Source of the DNA: Chthoniobacteraceae bacterium
GTDB taxonomy: Bacteria > Verrucomicrobiota > Verrucomicrobiia > Chthoniobacterales > Chthoniobacteraceae
Length of the DNA: 58,932 nt
Assembly: GCA_947476045.1 (NCBI GenBank)
Contig: CANJNZ010000022.1
Location: 1-58,932 of the forward strand
Reading direction: 5' to 3'
Shown in pieces: positions 16,213 through 25,490 of this stretch (positions are counted from its first letter, which is position 1; each line of letters starts with the position of its first letter). The notes beneath the pieces were generated by a model. It had not been told where the DNA came from and did no database searches. It saw only the letters and a program-made list of their open reading frames with translations. The position numbers and the translations under genes were made by a program.

Positions 16213-17202
16213 ATGAAAGCTCTCTACCTCGACTGCATCTCTGGCATCAGCGGCGATATGACCGTCGGCGCACTTCTCGACCTCGGCGTGAAACCCAGCG
16301 CGCTGGAGTGGGAATTGAGCAAGCTGAACCTCGGCGATTTTCACATGCACTATGACCGCGCAAAGCGGAAGGAGATCGAGGGTGTGAAGTTCGACATCCA
16401 CGGCGGTGCGACGCACGGGGAGGATTGCGGGCACGGCCACGGGCATGAACACGGGCACTCGCACGAGGAGAAGCACGAGTGCTGCGGCCAGGGCGAACAT
16501 TCGCACGACGGCGGGAAGCATGAGCACACGCACACGCACGAACATTCGCACGGCGGCGAGTCGCATTCGCATGAACATTCCCACGAGCACGCGCATGAGC
16601 ACGGCCACGATTGCTGCGGACACAAGCACGAGGAGCACGCGCACGAGCATGGGCACGAGGAGCAGGGGCATCATCACCACCACGAGGACTCGCGCACCTA
16701 CGCGCAAATCCGCGAGATCATCGAGCATAGCGAGCTGTCCGCTTTCGTGAAGAAGCACGCCGTCGGCATTTTTCACCGCATCGCCGTGGCTGAGGGAAAG
16801 ATCCACGGGCAGCCGCCCGAGAGCGTTCATTTTCACGAGGTGGGCGCGTTCGATTCCATCGCGGACATCGTGCTTTCCTGCGTGGGCATCGAGGCGCTGG
16901 GCGTGGAGAAGGTGTATGTTTCCCGGCTGCACGACGGTCACGGAACGGTGGAGTGCGCTCACGGGACATTCCCCGTGCCTGCGCCCGCGACGCTGGAGAT
17001 TCTGAAGGGCATCCCGCTCGGGCAGATTGATGAACCGCACGAACTCATCACGCCCACCGGCGCTGCGATCGCGGCGGAGTTCGCCGTGAGTTTTGGCGAG
17101 ATGCCTGTGATGAAGATCGAGCGCATCGGCTACGGTCTCGGCACGCGTGAACTCGCGGCCCGCCCGAATGTTCTGCGTGCAGTGCTCGGCGAACTGGCGT
17201 AA
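16213..17202 (+). CDS. larC: LarC N-terminal part with expanded His-rich segment (nickel-pincer cofactor synthesis)
   Basis: LarC inserts nickel into the pincer nucleotide cofactor of lactate racemase-type enzymes. The 329 residues match its first part: LYLDCISGISGDMTVGALLDL, VHFHEVGAFDSIADI, LHDGHGTVECAHGTFPVPAPAT and ELITPTGAAI. Residues 63-157 are an extreme histidine-rich insertion, with 36 His and 5 Cys (C72, C90, C91, C134, C135) in 95 residues. LarC normally has a shorter His-rich linker, so this suggests strong nickel buffering. The protein ends at TAA 17200-17202, in the same frame as and four codons before the downstream ATG encoding the C-terminal domain. larB and larE are not in the window. 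Confidence 0.9.
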   Translation: MKALYLDCISGISGDMTVGALLDLGVKPSALEWELSKLNLGDFHMHYDRAKRKEIEGVKFDIHGGATHGEDCGHGHGHEHGHSHEEKHECCGQGEHSHDGGKHEHTHTHEHSHGGESHSHEHSHEHAHEHGHDCCGHKHEEHAHEHGHEEQGHHHHHEDSRTYAQIREIIEHSELSAFVKKHAVGIFHRIAVAEGKIHGQPPESVHFHEVGAFDSIADIVLSCVGIEALGVEKVYVSRLHDGHGTVECAHGTFPVPAPATLEILKGIPLGQIDEPHELITPTGAAIAAEFAVSFGEMPVMKIERIGYGLGTRELAARPNVLRAVLGELA

Positions 17203-17214
17203 TTTTTCGCAGCC

Positions 17215-17658
17215 ATGAGCTACGAAACAGACACGGTCACCAAGCTCGAAACCAATCTCGACGATCTCTCGCCGGAGATCACGGGCGCGGTGATGGCGCA
17301 ACTGTTCGCCGCAGGTGCGCTCGATGTGTGGCTCACGCCGGTCCAGATGAAAAAGAATCGCCCCGGCGTGATGCTCTCCGTGCTCTGCGAGGAATCCACC
17401 GTGGCCGCGCTGACCGATCTTATTTTCGCCGAGACGAGCGCATTTGGTCTGCGCGTGGAGAAGGTTGTGCGGCTGAAACTCGCCCGCCGCTTTGCGCAAG
17501 TGAGCACGGAGTTTGGCGAGGTGACGGTGAAGCTGGGATTGAAAGGTGAGCGCGTGGTGCAGGTCGCGCCGGAGTTCGAGAGCTGCCGTGCTGTCGCGGA
17601 AAAAGCAGGTGTGCCGCTGCGCGCCGTGTATGCGGCGGCGATTGCGGCGCGGAGGTAG
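17215..17658 (+). CDS. larC: LarC C-terminal domain encoded as a separate protein
   Basis: The 147-residue product carries the C-terminal LarC domain (KLETNLDDLSPEITGAVM, FAAGALDVWLTPVQMKKNRPGVML, VCEES-like strands and an ERVVQVAPEFESC segment). It lies in the same frame as the N-terminal part, separated by one TAA and four codons (FFAA). In Lactiplantibacillus plantarum, larC is also split and full-length LarC needs programmed frameshifting. Here no frameshift is needed, only stop readthrough or assembly of two subunits. No good Shine-Dalgarno lies before the ATG at 17215, so translation may be coupled to the upstream frame. Confidence 0.88.
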   Translation: MSYETDTVTKLETNLDDLSPEITGAVMAQLFAAGALDVWLTPVQMKKNRPGVMLSVLCEESTVAALTDLIFAETSAFGLRVEKVVRLKLARRFAQVSTEFGEVTVKLGLKGERVVQVAPEFESCRAVAEKAGVPLRAVYAAAIAARR

Positions 17659-17661
17659 GCG

Positions 17662-18777
17662 CTATTTTACAAACTCGATGCTCACGGGCATGGAGATGCC
17701 GGTGACTTCGCTCGTGAAAGTGAGCGCGCCCGTGGTCGCGTCCACTTTGTGAATGGCGAGATTCGCGCTGTCCTGCCCGCCGGCGACGAGCCAGCGACCG
17801 TCGGGCGTGAGATTGAAGCCCCGGGGATTTTTTACGTGGGCGGGCGCGGCTTCGTTGAAGGTCAATTTCCCATCCGCGCCGATGGTGTAAATCGCGATGC
17901 TGTCGTGACCGCGATTGGAGACGTAGAGGAACTTGCCGTTCGGGTGGCAGAAGATTTCTGCGATGGAGTTTTTGTCGGCATCGGGTGCGCCGACGGGAAG
18001 CGAGCTGAGTGTTTGCAGCGCAACGAGCGTGCCTTTCGCCGCATCGTGCGCGAAGACGGTGACGGTGCTGGTGAGTTCGCTGCACACGTAGGCAAGTCCG
18101 CCCTTCGGGTGAAACGCGAGATGACGCGGCCCGCTGCCGGGCGGGACTTTTGCGCTCGGGGGATGATGCGGAGTCAGCGTCCCTTTCGCCGCATCGAATT
18201 TGTAGATGAAAATGTCGTCTGTCCCGAGGTCACACGCGTAGGCGAAATCGCCATTCGTATAAATGGCGTGCGCGTGCGGCTCGTTTTGCCGCTGAGGATT
18301 CGGGCCTTTTCCCTCATGCCGGATGAAGGCCGTGGGCTCGCCGAGTGTTCCTGCGGCTTCAACGGGCACGCTGGCGAGAGTCCCGGAACTGTAACTGACA
18401 GCGAGGACATTGCGCCCGCTGGCGTCCACCCACACGTGGCAATTGCCTTTCTCGCGAGTGCTCTGTGTGTCCAAAAGTCGAAGGCTTCCGTCCTTTTCAA
18501 TCGCCCATGCGCCGACGCCGCCGCCGTCGAGTTCGATGGCTGCGTAGAGAGATTTTCCGTCTGGATGCAACGCGAGAAAGGTCGGGTTCTTCGCTTCGGC
18601 AACAAGGCCCGTGATGCGGGCCGCACCAGTGCCGAGATCGAGAACGCCACGGTAGATGCCCTTCGATTCGCTCGGCGGCCTCGTGTAGGTGCCCACGTAA
18701 AATGGGATTTCAGTTTGCGCAGGAGATGTGGATGTGATGGCGGCTAGCATGGCGAAGATTGCAGGGAGGATTTTCAT
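17662..18777 (-). CDS. Exported lactonase-family beta-propeller (6-phosphogluconolactonase-like)
   Basis: The 371-residue protein belongs to the YbhE/lactonase seven-bladed propeller family: FYVGTYTRPPSESKGIY at the start, repeated LALHPDGKSLYAA-type blades, PRHLAFHPKG, EIFCHPNGKFLYVSNRGHDSIAIY and PRGFNLTPDGRWLVAGGQ. Unlike the cytoplasmic pentose-phosphate enzyme it has a signal peptide (PAIFAMLAAITSTSPAQ). The true substrate may therefore be an extracytoplasmic lactone or sugar. It converges with larC (3 bp between stops) and follows a small membrane protein gene on the same strand. Confidence 0.88.
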   Translation of the reverse strand: MKILPAIFAMLAAITSTSPAQTEIPFYVGTYTRPPSESKGIYRGVLDLGTGAARITGLVAEAKNPTFLALHPDGKSLYAAIELDGGGVGAWAIEKDGSLRLLDTQSTREKGNCHVWVDASGRNVLAVSYSSGTLASVPVEAAGTLGEPTAFIRHEGKGPNPQRQNEPHAHAIYTNGDFAYACDLGTDDIFIYKFDAAKGTLTPHHPPSAKVPPGSGPRHLAFHPKGGLAYVCSELTSTVTVFAHDAAKGTLVALQTLSSLPVGAPDADKNSIAEIFCHPNGKFLYVSNRGHDSIAIYTIGADGKLTFNEAAPAHVKNPRGFNLTPDGRWLVAGGQDSANLAIHKVDATTGALTFTSEVTGISMPVSIEFVK

Positions 18778-18834
18778 ACGTGCTCAAACTTGTGAGGAAA
18801 CAGCAACCGATTCCAAGCACAACTTGGCGACCGA

Positions 18835-19143
18835 TCAATTCACGCGCTTTGCCCGGCTCAGCGGATCGCTTTCCTCGGCTTGAATCCGCGCACGTGCTTT
18901 GCGAATCCCCTGCCGTATCGCCAGTCCAGCGGCACCTATGAGCGGTAATGCAAAAAACTGTCCTCTCATCGTGAGCATCACAAACGCCACCACCGCGAGC
19001 ACTGCGAAAATGGCAACGGCGATGTGTGTGCGAACAATAAATGACCGCTCGCGTTCGCTCCTGACACGGCGAACTTTCCACCAGACATTCAGCGAATACG
19101 GAATGGCAGCGATAAGCAGCAGGATGAAAAAGACGGGACCCAT
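18835..19143 (-). CDS. Small membrane protein of unknown function
   Basis: The 102-residue protein has three hydrophobic segments: VFFILLLIAAIPYSL at the N-terminus, HIAVAIFAVLAVVAFVMLTM in the middle, and a shorter FALPLIGAAGLAI. Arg-rich loops lie between them, and the C-terminal tail is basic. I do not recognise the family. It is 57 bp upstream of the lactonase gene on the same strand and could be co-transcribed. Confidence 0.6.
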   Translation of the reverse strand: MGPVFFILLLIAAIPYSLNVWWKVRRVRSERERSFIVRTHIAVAIFAVLAVVAFVMLTMRGQFFALPLIGAAGLAIRQGIRKARARIQAEESDPLSRAKRVN

Positions 19144-19284
19144 ACGCTATTCCTCAACCCGCCAGCGCAGGGATTGCGAGACTGAAAGAATGCACTGAGT
19201 GGATTTGATGCAGCGTGAGATTCGGAATTTTTCCTCTACCGCGCTCAAATAGTGGTTAGCTTCGCGGAGATTCTTCATCGACTT

Positions 19285-20322
19285 ATGAACAAGCTACTCA
19301 TCCCAATCCTCGCGGTTCTTGCGATTGCAGGCAGCGTTTTCGGCATCATGCAAATGAGCAGTGCTGACGAAACTCAAAGGAAACTCGATGCGCTCAATGA
19401 GAGAGTCGCTGCCGATGAAAAAGCCCTCCGCGACGCCCTCGCCGGCCTCGCCAAGGCAAATGATGAACTCATTTCGCTGAGAGCGAGGAACGCCGCACTG
19501 ATTCAGGAGCGCGACGATGCAAAAAAGAAGGCACAGCAAATTGCGGCGGCGGGCGGCGATGCAGTAGGGACGGGCTCGACGGCGAAGACGGAAGGGCAAA
19601 AGCAACAGTTCGATGCGCGAGGGATGATGCAGGGATTTGCCAAGCAGATGGACAAGCCAGAGACGCGCAAGGCGATGATACAAATGAGCGAGCGCATGGT
19701 CAGCGGCGCCTACGCACCGCTCTATAAAAAACTCGGTATCAGCGAGCAGGATTCCAAATTGATTTCCGAGCTGCTGGCTGAACGCAATTTCACCGCCCTC
19801 GACAAAGGCAGAAAACTCTTGGACGGAAAAAGCACGGACGACGCGAGCATGGCGGCAGTCCGCAGCGAAGTAGAGGCGACGAAAGCGGAATACGACGCGA
19901 AGCTCAAAGGTGTTCTCGGCGAGCAAAGCTTCAACGAACTGACCGCCTACGAGCAGACTGTCGGGGACCGGCGCGCGCTGGATTTCTTCGACCGCAATTT
20001 CCAGCAAAAGGATCAACCCCTTCAAACACAGCAACGCGATTCCCTGCTCAACGTGATGCGCGAGGAACGGATGAAAAACCCGAGCAACGAAATCCCCGAC
20101 CTCGGCGGCGGACCGGGCATGGCGATGCTGATGTCCGATGCGGAAGCAACCGCGCAGCAGCAAAAGGAGGAGGCGTATCAAGCGCGCGTTCTTTCCCGTG
20201 CTCCGCAAGCGGGGCTCACGCCCGATCAGGTCAACATCCTGCAAGACTCCTTCAAACAGCGAAACGAAATGCGCAACATGGGTCGCGTGATGAGTCGCGC
20301 ATTCATCGGTGGCGGAAAGTAG
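19285..20322 (+). CDS. Membrane-anchored coiled-coil protein of unknown function
   Basis: The 345-residue protein has an N-terminal membrane anchor or signal (LLIPILAVLAIAGSVFGIM). A coiled coil follows at about 30-85 (KLDALNERVAADEKALRDAL). The remainder is helical and rich in Gln, Met and Glu, including a GGGPGMAMLM stretch. No known enzyme motif is visible. ATG 19285 is preferred over an in-frame GTG at 19252 because it begins directly before the hydrophobic segment. A permease gene starts 21 bp downstream, so this could be its periplasmic or adaptor partner, though it is not a classic HlyD/MacA protein. Confidence 0.65.
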   Translation: MNKLLIPILAVLAIAGSVFGIMQMSSADETQRKLDALNERVAADEKALRDALAGLAKANDELISLRARNAALIQERDDAKKKAQQIAAAGGDAVGTGSTAKTEGQKQQFDARGMMQGFAKQMDKPETRKAMIQMSERMVSGAYAPLYKKLGISEQDSKLISELLAERNFTALDKGRKLLDGKSTDDASMAAVRSEVEATKAEYDAKLKGVLGEQSFNELTAYEQTVGDRRALDFFDRNFQQKDQPLQTQQRDSLLNVMREERMKNPSNEIPDLGGGPGMAMLMSDAEATAQQQKEEAYQARVLSRAPQAGLTPDQVNILQDSFKQRNEMRNMGRVMSRAFIGGGK

Positions 20323-20343
20323 GCGCCGCTTTCAAAAACACCG

Positions 20344-21510
20344 ATGGCGCTGCCCATTAAATACAGCATCCGCAACGTCATCGTGCGCTGGCGTTCCTCT
20401 CTGGCGACCATCGGTGCAGTGATGGTCGTCGTCGGTGTGTGGGTGTGGATGCAGGCGATGGCTGCGGGTTTGGAAAAAGCGGCGGGCAACACCGGCGATC
20501 CGCGCAATCTACTCATCACACGGCGCGGCTCCGACTCGGAATCCGGCAGCCAGATCACACGCGCCGATCTCGCCGCCGTGCAATACGCGGAGGAAATCGC
20601 ACGCGACAGCGATGGGCGCGCACTCATCACAGCGGATACGCTCGTCGTTATCTATCTCCCGCGCGCTGGTGCAAACAGCGGCGGTGCAAATGTTGTTTTT
20701 CGTGGCACCGGACCAAACGGCGTAGCGCTCCGCCCGCAGGTGAATCTAGTCGAGGGCCGGTGGTTCGTGCCGGGAAATCGCGAAGTAACCATCAGCCGCC
20801 GGCTCGCCGTCCGCTTCGCAAACATGGGCGTCGGCAGCACCATCAAAATCGGCGCACGCGAGTTGAAAGTTGTCGGCTACTTCGATGCTGGCGGAAGCGC
20901 ATTCGATTCCGAGGCATGGCTCGATGCCGACGAAGCACGCTCCGTTTTCAATCGCGACAACTACGCAAGTCTGCTCCTGCGACCCGTGGATGAAGCTGCG
21001 GCCACGCGCTTCAAAACACGGCTCGAATCCGACAAGCGCCTCGTTGTTCGTGTCTCGAAGGAAGTTGCCTACTACGCCGAGCAAACCAAGACGGCGAAGC
21101 CGATTCGTTTCGCGGGAAGTTTTCTCGCCGTCATCCTTTCCATCGGCGCGGTGCTCGCTGGAATGAATACGATGTATGCGAGCATCGGCGCGCGGACGCG
21201 TGAAATCGGCACGCTGCGAGTGCTGGGCTATCGGCGACGCTCCATCATTGGAGCCATCCTCATCGAAGGAGCGGCCCTCTCGCTACTCGGCGGTGCACTT
21301 GGTGCCGGGCTGGCTTTGCTCGGCAACGGCTATCGCGCAGGCACGTTCAATTTTCAAACCTTCAGCGAAAGTGTCTTCGAGATCAGCATCCCGCCGATAC
21401 TCGTGGCGGAAGCGCTGGTCTTCGCGATTCTCGTCGGCATCCTCGGCGCGCTCCTGCCTGCGCTGCGCGCGGCGAAAATGCCCGTCATCGCCGCGTTGAA
21501 ATCACTGTGA
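20344..21510 (+). CDS. FtsX/MacB-type ABC transporter permease
   Basis: The 388-residue protein has the MacB layout: an N-terminal transmembrane helix (SLATIGAVMVVVGVWVWMQ), a large periplasmic domain of about 220 residues, then three C-terminal helices. The family motif MYASIGARTREIGTLRVLGYRRRSI lies in the coupling region, which contacts an ATPase. Such permeases act mechanically in export of lipids, lipoproteins or peptides. No ATPase gene is adjacent; the ATP-binding subunit must be elsewhere. The 3' end overlaps the convergent aminopeptidase gene by 9 bp. Confidence 0.87.
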   Translation: MALPIKYSIRNVIVRWRSSLATIGAVMVVVGVWVWMQAMAAGLEKAAGNTGDPRNLLITRRGSDSESGSQITRADLAAVQYAEEIARDSDGRALITADTLVVIYLPRAGANSGGANVVFRGTGPNGVALRPQVNLVEGRWFVPGNREVTISRRLAVRFANMGVGSTIKIGARELKVVGYFDAGGSAFDSEAWLDADEARSVFNRDNYASLLLRPVDEAAATRFKTRLESDKRLVVRVSKEVAYYAEQTKTAKPIRFAGSFLAVILSIGAVLAGMNTMYASIGARTREIGTLRVLGYRRRSIIGAILIEGAALSLLGGALGAGLALLGNGYRAGTFNFQTFSESVFEISIPPILVAEALVFAILVGILGALLPALRAAKMPVIAALKSL

Positions 21511-24126
21511 CTTGGTTGTCTTCTTTCCCGGCTTCCCCCGCTGATTCGTCACCCCGTCGGTTTGTTCATATGCCGCGAATTGCGGAAGAACACGCGCCTT
21601 GAACTCAGCGGAGAACAGAATGTCGTCCACGGCAATCGCAGTCGCCCGTGCTGCATCGGGAGGGAGATTTGCCTTGGTAAATGCGACCAGTTCCTCCGCT
21701 CGTGCAGCATCTGAGAAGTGACGGAAGAGGTGAGCCACGTAGTCGTCAGCAGCACTAGCGGAAAGGAGAGCTAGCAATTCACCCAGATGCTCTTTGGCAA
21801 ATGCCAGCGCCAACTCCGAGTGCTCACCTTCACCCGCAACACGAGCAACCATGCGCGCCGCTGGATTTGATGGCAACTCACCCGTCAGCGAAAGTTGGAG
21901 CGAGTGCTTCGCCAGCGCGATGTCGCCAGCAGATGCAAGAGCGCCATAGAGGATTTGCTTCTGCTCTGTATCGGATGTTTTGCGTGCGCGATCGTGCAGG
22001 CGCTCCCACATCTTTGCGTCAGCGTATTTTCCTGCGAGGTGGAGCACCACACTCCGCAAGTCGCCAGACAGACTTCCCCCTTCTAGAAATGACTTCGCAC
22101 GCATCTGCGCCTCAGCGACGATCGCAGCATCGCCACAGACGCCGAGCATTCGGATGAGTTCCGCGCGGTGATTTACCGTGGCGATGTCTTCTCCGGCCTT
22201 CGCATTCCAGCCAAGTCGCGCAAATCGCGGCGCGAGAAAGTCGCGTGACCATTTGCGAATTGCATCACGTTGCTTGGTGCCACGCGCGAGGTGGTCGAGC
22301 GTGCCAAGCACGCCGGCAAGATGCCCGCCGATGAGTGGTGATGGGTCGTTACGTAATTGTTCCGCGACTTCCAGCCATCGCTTGAGCGGCAATTTATCCG
22401 ACTGCACAAGCGCCCATGTGTCGTGCAGCACATTCAAGCGATCCGCCTCTGCGAGTTCGGCTAGCCGCAGCTTCAGCGAATCCCATAGTTCCGTGTCATA
22501 GCAAACGCGGCAGTAAGCCGTGGCACCCACATTCACGACGGCGGGCAAATCACAGTTCACGCGCAAGGGCTCCTTGCCGACGAGAACAACCTGCGGCACT
22601 CCACCGACTGGCGAGACTGTCACCGGAATCAGCCATGAAAGCGGAGCCGCATTTTTTTGGTGAATCACAAAGCGCTCCTGCCGAAGTTCGATGCTCTTTT
22701 CGCCAGCCATGCTGACTTTCACCACGGGAAAGCCCGGTTGCTCCGTCCATCCCGCCGCCATCTCGCGAACCTTCTGCCCCGATGTCTCCTCCAGTGCAGC
22801 CCATAAATCGGCGGTTGTGGTGTTGGAGTTTGCGTGCCGCGAAAAATAGAGCCGCAGCCCTGCGCGAAATTTTCCCTCGCCGAGCCAAGTCTCCAGCATC
22901 CGCAGAAACGCCTGCCCCTTTTGATAAGTGATTTCATCAAACGCTTTCAGCGCCTCGGCTTCGTTCGCAATGCTTTGTTGAATCGGGTGCGTTGTCGCGC
23001 GCGCATCCAGCCGCATTGCGCCTTCGCGACCGCCAGCGGCGCGCAGCCACTTCTTCCACTCGGGATGAAAATGATCCGCAACTTTCGTATCCATCCACGA
23101 AGCGAAACCTTCGTTCAGCCAGAGATTATCCCACCACGCCATTGTCACCAAATCGCCGAACCACTGATGCGCGATCTCATGCGCCACCACGTCGAACACA
23201 TGCTCGCGTCCCGACTGCGCGCCGCTCACCTCGTCGTGCAGCATCGCCGTGTCCGCGTAAATGATGCAGCCCCAGTTCTCCATCCCCGCCGCGCCCACGC
23301 TCGGGAACGCCACCTGATCGAGTTTCGGCAGTGGATATTTTACGCCGAAGTATTCGTTGAAAAATGGCAGCACTTGCTTTGTCGCCTCCATCGCCACGCG
23401 CATCTGCGCACGCTTTCCAGGCGTCGCGAAAATACGCAGCTTCACCCCGTCCACTTCGTCTTCGATGCTCTCCAACTCCGAACTCGCAAACGCGACGAGG
23501 TAGCTCGACATCGCAGGCGAAGCCCCAAAGACAATTTCCCTTTTACCATCTGCCAGAGCTGTTTCGCCCTCGGTGGGCATATTGGAAATCGCGGTGTGTT
23601 TCTGCGGCACCACGGCTGTGAGTTGGAACACCGCGCGAAATACCGGCTCATCCCAGCACGGAAACATCCGCCGCGCATCCGAAGGCTCCATCTGCGTGAC
23701 AAGTGCCTTCTGCCATTTGCCATCCGGCAATTGATAGCGCGTGAGATAAAGCCCTTGCGGTTGCTCCGTCAGCTTGCCGGAAAATTCCAGCGTCAATTTG
23801 TGCGCGCCCGCCGAGATTTCAGCACCGCTGAGTGTGAGCAATTGCGTGCCGTCGTCCACTTTCGCCGTGATCGCCGCGCCATCGAGCGTTGCCGATGTGA
23901 TCTGCAACTTTAGCGAATTCAGCGTGAGGCTCGGAACCGCTTTGCGGGCCTCGACTTCGATCTCCACGCGTCCGGTGAACGTCGCCTTTTCCACATCCGG
24001 CTCGATGCGGATTGCGTAGCGTTTCGGCACCACATCCTTCGGCAAACGGCCCGGCGTTTTTTCAAAGATGAACGGCTCCTCGGCAAATGCGGCGACCGTG
24101 AGCAGGAAAAAGAGAAGGCGAAACAT
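21502..24126 (-). CDS. M1-family zinc aminopeptidase (exported)
   Basis: The 874-residue protein has the M1 exopeptidase motif GMENWG near 281 and the zinc site HEIAH (H316, H320) with E339 in WLNEGFAS. The N-terminal beta-domain begins VPKRYAIRIEPD, and an ERAP-like helical C-terminal domain follows. It removes N-terminal residues from peptides. A signal peptide (LLFFLLTVAAFAEE) indicates a periplasmic or surface location. The ATG at 24126 lies one base after the hemL stop, so the pair is an operon. Larger upstream extensions overlap hemL and are rejected. Confidence 0.93.
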   Translation of the reverse strand: MFRLLFFLLTVAAFAEEPFIFEKTPGRLPKDVVPKRYAIRIEPDVEKATFTGRVEIEVEARKAVPSLTLNSLKLQITSATLDGAAITAKVDDGTQLLTLSGAEISAGAHKLTLEFSGKLTEQPQGLYLTRYQLPDGKWQKALVTQMEPSDARRMFPCWDEPVFRAVFQLTAVVPQKHTAISNMPTEGETALADGKREIVFGASPAMSSYLVAFASSELESIEDEVDGVKLRIFATPGKRAQMRVAMEATKQVLPFFNEYFGVKYPLPKLDQVAFPSVGAAGMENWGCIIYADTAMLHDEVSGAQSGREHVFDVVAHEIAHQWFGDLVTMAWWDNLWLNEGFASWMDTKVADHFHPEWKKWLRAAGGREGAMRLDARATTHPIQQSIANEAEALKAFDEITYQKGQAFLRMLETWLGEGKFRAGLRLYFSRHANSNTTTADLWAALEETSGQKVREMAAGWTEQPGFPVVKVSMAGEKSIELRQERFVIHQKNAAPLSWLIPVTVSPVGGVPQVVLVGKEPLRVNCDLPAVVNVGATAYCRVCYDTELWDSLKLRLAELAEADRLNVLHDTWALVQSDKLPLKRWLEVAEQLRNDPSPLIGGHLAGVLGTLDHLARGTKQRDAIRKWSRDFLAPRFARLGWNAKAGEDIATVNHRAELIRMLGVCGDAAIVAEAQMRAKSFLEGGSLSGDLRSVVLHLAGKYADAKMWERLHDRARKTSDTEQKQILYGALASAGDIALAKHSLQLSLTGELPSNPAARMVARVAGEGEHSELALAFAKEHLGELLALLSASAADDYVAHLFRHFSDAARAEELVAFTKANLPPDAARATAIAVDDILFSAEFKARVLPQFAAYEQTDGVTNQRGKPGKKTTKSQ

Positions 24127-24127
24127 G

Positions 24128-25405
24128 CTAGATTTTTGAAAGCACGTCCGCTGCGATGTCGGCGACCTTTGCGAGATCCTCGGCTGTGTGCGCGAGGGAG
24201 AGGAAACCGGCTTCAAATTGCGAAGGTGCAAAATAGACTCCACGTTCAAGACAGGCGTGGAAGAATTTGGCGAAGGCAGCTTTGTCGCTGGCGAATGCCT
24301 CGGCGAGATTTCGCACTGGGCCATTGGTGAAATAGAGGCAGAACATCGAGCCGATGCGGCGGAAATTGTAGTCGCGGCCCGCGCGCTTCAGACCAGCACG
24401 CACGCGAACCTCGAACTCCGCACCGAGCGCTTCCAATTTCGCCCAGCCGTCCACGCGCTCCAATTCGTTGAGCTGCGCGAGACCCGCAGCTAGGGCGAGT
24501 GGGTTTCCGCTGAGGGTGCCAGCTTGATACACCGGGCCGTCGGGCGAAAGCATGTCCATGATTTCACGCCGCCCGCCGAATGCGCCGACAGGAAGGCCGC
24601 CGCCGATGACTTTGCCAAGCGCAGTGAGGTCCGGCTTCATGCCTATGATTTGCTGGTAGCCGCCGCGTGCGAGGCGGAAGCCGGTCATCACTTCATCGAA
24701 AATCACGAGGGATTCGTGCTCGGCGCAGAGCTTCCAGAGCAGTTCGTAAAATCCGGGCTCGGGGAAATAGAGGCCGGCATTCGCGGGGACGGCCTCGACA
24801 ATCACGGCGGCGATTTCTTTCCCCTGCTCGGCGAAGACAGCGCGAAGTGCGTCGGCGTCGTTGAATGGAAGTGTGATGGTGAGCGCGGCAAGTTCGGTGG
24901 GGACGCCAGCGCTGTCCGGGTGACCATGAGTGAGCGCGCCACTGCCGGCTTTCACGAGGAGCGAATCCACGTGACCGTGGTAGCAGCCGGTGAACTTTAC
25001 GATTTTTCCACGTCCCGTGAAACCGCGCGCCAGCCGCACGCACGACATCGTGGCCTCGGTGCCGCTATTGACCATGCGCACTTTTTCGATGCTCGGCACC
25101 CATTCGCAAATCGTCCGCGCCATTTCCACTTCGAGCGCGTGCGGTGCGCCAAAACTCACGCCACGCTGCGCCGTCGCATTTATTGCATCCAGCACCACAC
25201 GCGGCGCGTGACCAAGAATGGCAGGCCCCCATGTGCCGACGAAATCAATCAACTCACGCCCATCCGCATCCCAAATGCGCGCACCACTCGCGCGCTCTAC
25301 GAAAAACGGCTCACCCCCCACCCCACGGAAAGCGCGGACAGGAGAATTCACCCCGCCGGGGATGTAGCGGCGGGCGGCTGCGAAGAGTTCGGATGAGCGT
25401 GTCAT
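24128..25405 (-). CDS. hemL: Glutamate-1-semialdehyde 2,1-aminomutase
   Basis: HemL converts glutamate-1-semialdehyde to 5-aminolevulinate with PLP, the C5 route to haem. The 425-residue protein has PGGVNSPVRAF, the family NSGTEATM loop, CYHGHVDSLL, VIFDEVMTGFR and ALGKVIGGGLPVGA, with the PLP Lys in GKVIGGG. It is intact. It is translated just ahead of the M1 aminopeptidase (1-bp gap). The region upstream (25406-25490) is a divergent promoter region shared with the SH3 protein gene. Confidence 0.97.
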   Translation of the reverse strand: MTRSSELFAAARRYIPGGVNSPVRAFRGVGGEPFFVERASGARIWDADGRELIDFVGTWGPAILGHAPRVVLDAINATAQRGVSFGAPHALEVEMARTICEWVPSIEKVRMVNSGTEATMSCVRLARGFTGRGKIVKFTGCYHGHVDSLLVKAGSGALTHGHPDSAGVPTELAALTITLPFNDADALRAVFAEQGKEIAAVIVEAVPANAGLYFPEPGFYELLWKLCAEHESLVIFDEVMTGFRLARGGYQQIIGMKPDLTALGKVIGGGLPVGAFGGRREIMDMLSPDGPVYQAGTLSGNPLALAAGLAQLNELERVDGWAKLEALGAEFEVRVRAGLKRAGRDYNFRRIGSMFCLYFTNGPVRNLAEAFASDKAAFAKFFHACLERGVYFAPSQFEAGFLSLAHTAEDLAKVADIAADVLSKI

Positions 25406-25490
25406 GGCTCATAACGAATGACGAATGAGCGATGACGAAGCAACACCGCGCCGCATTTCGTTTGAATAAATCGCCTCGCCGTTCCGACAA

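Noticed and set aside
16424-16690. Tandem CAC/CAT-rich DNA resembling a short repeat array
   Set aside because: It is the His codon run of larC, not a CRISPR or satellite: unit length is irregular and the reading frame is intact.
17749-18747. 332-codon plus-strand frame opposite the lactonase
   Set aside because: Antisense of a well-conserved propeller gene; no independent motif or start signal.
22834-23913. 359-codon plus-strand frame opposite the M1 aminopeptidase
   Set aside because: Arg/His-rich antisense shadow; the aminopeptidase has the complete HEXXH zinc site.
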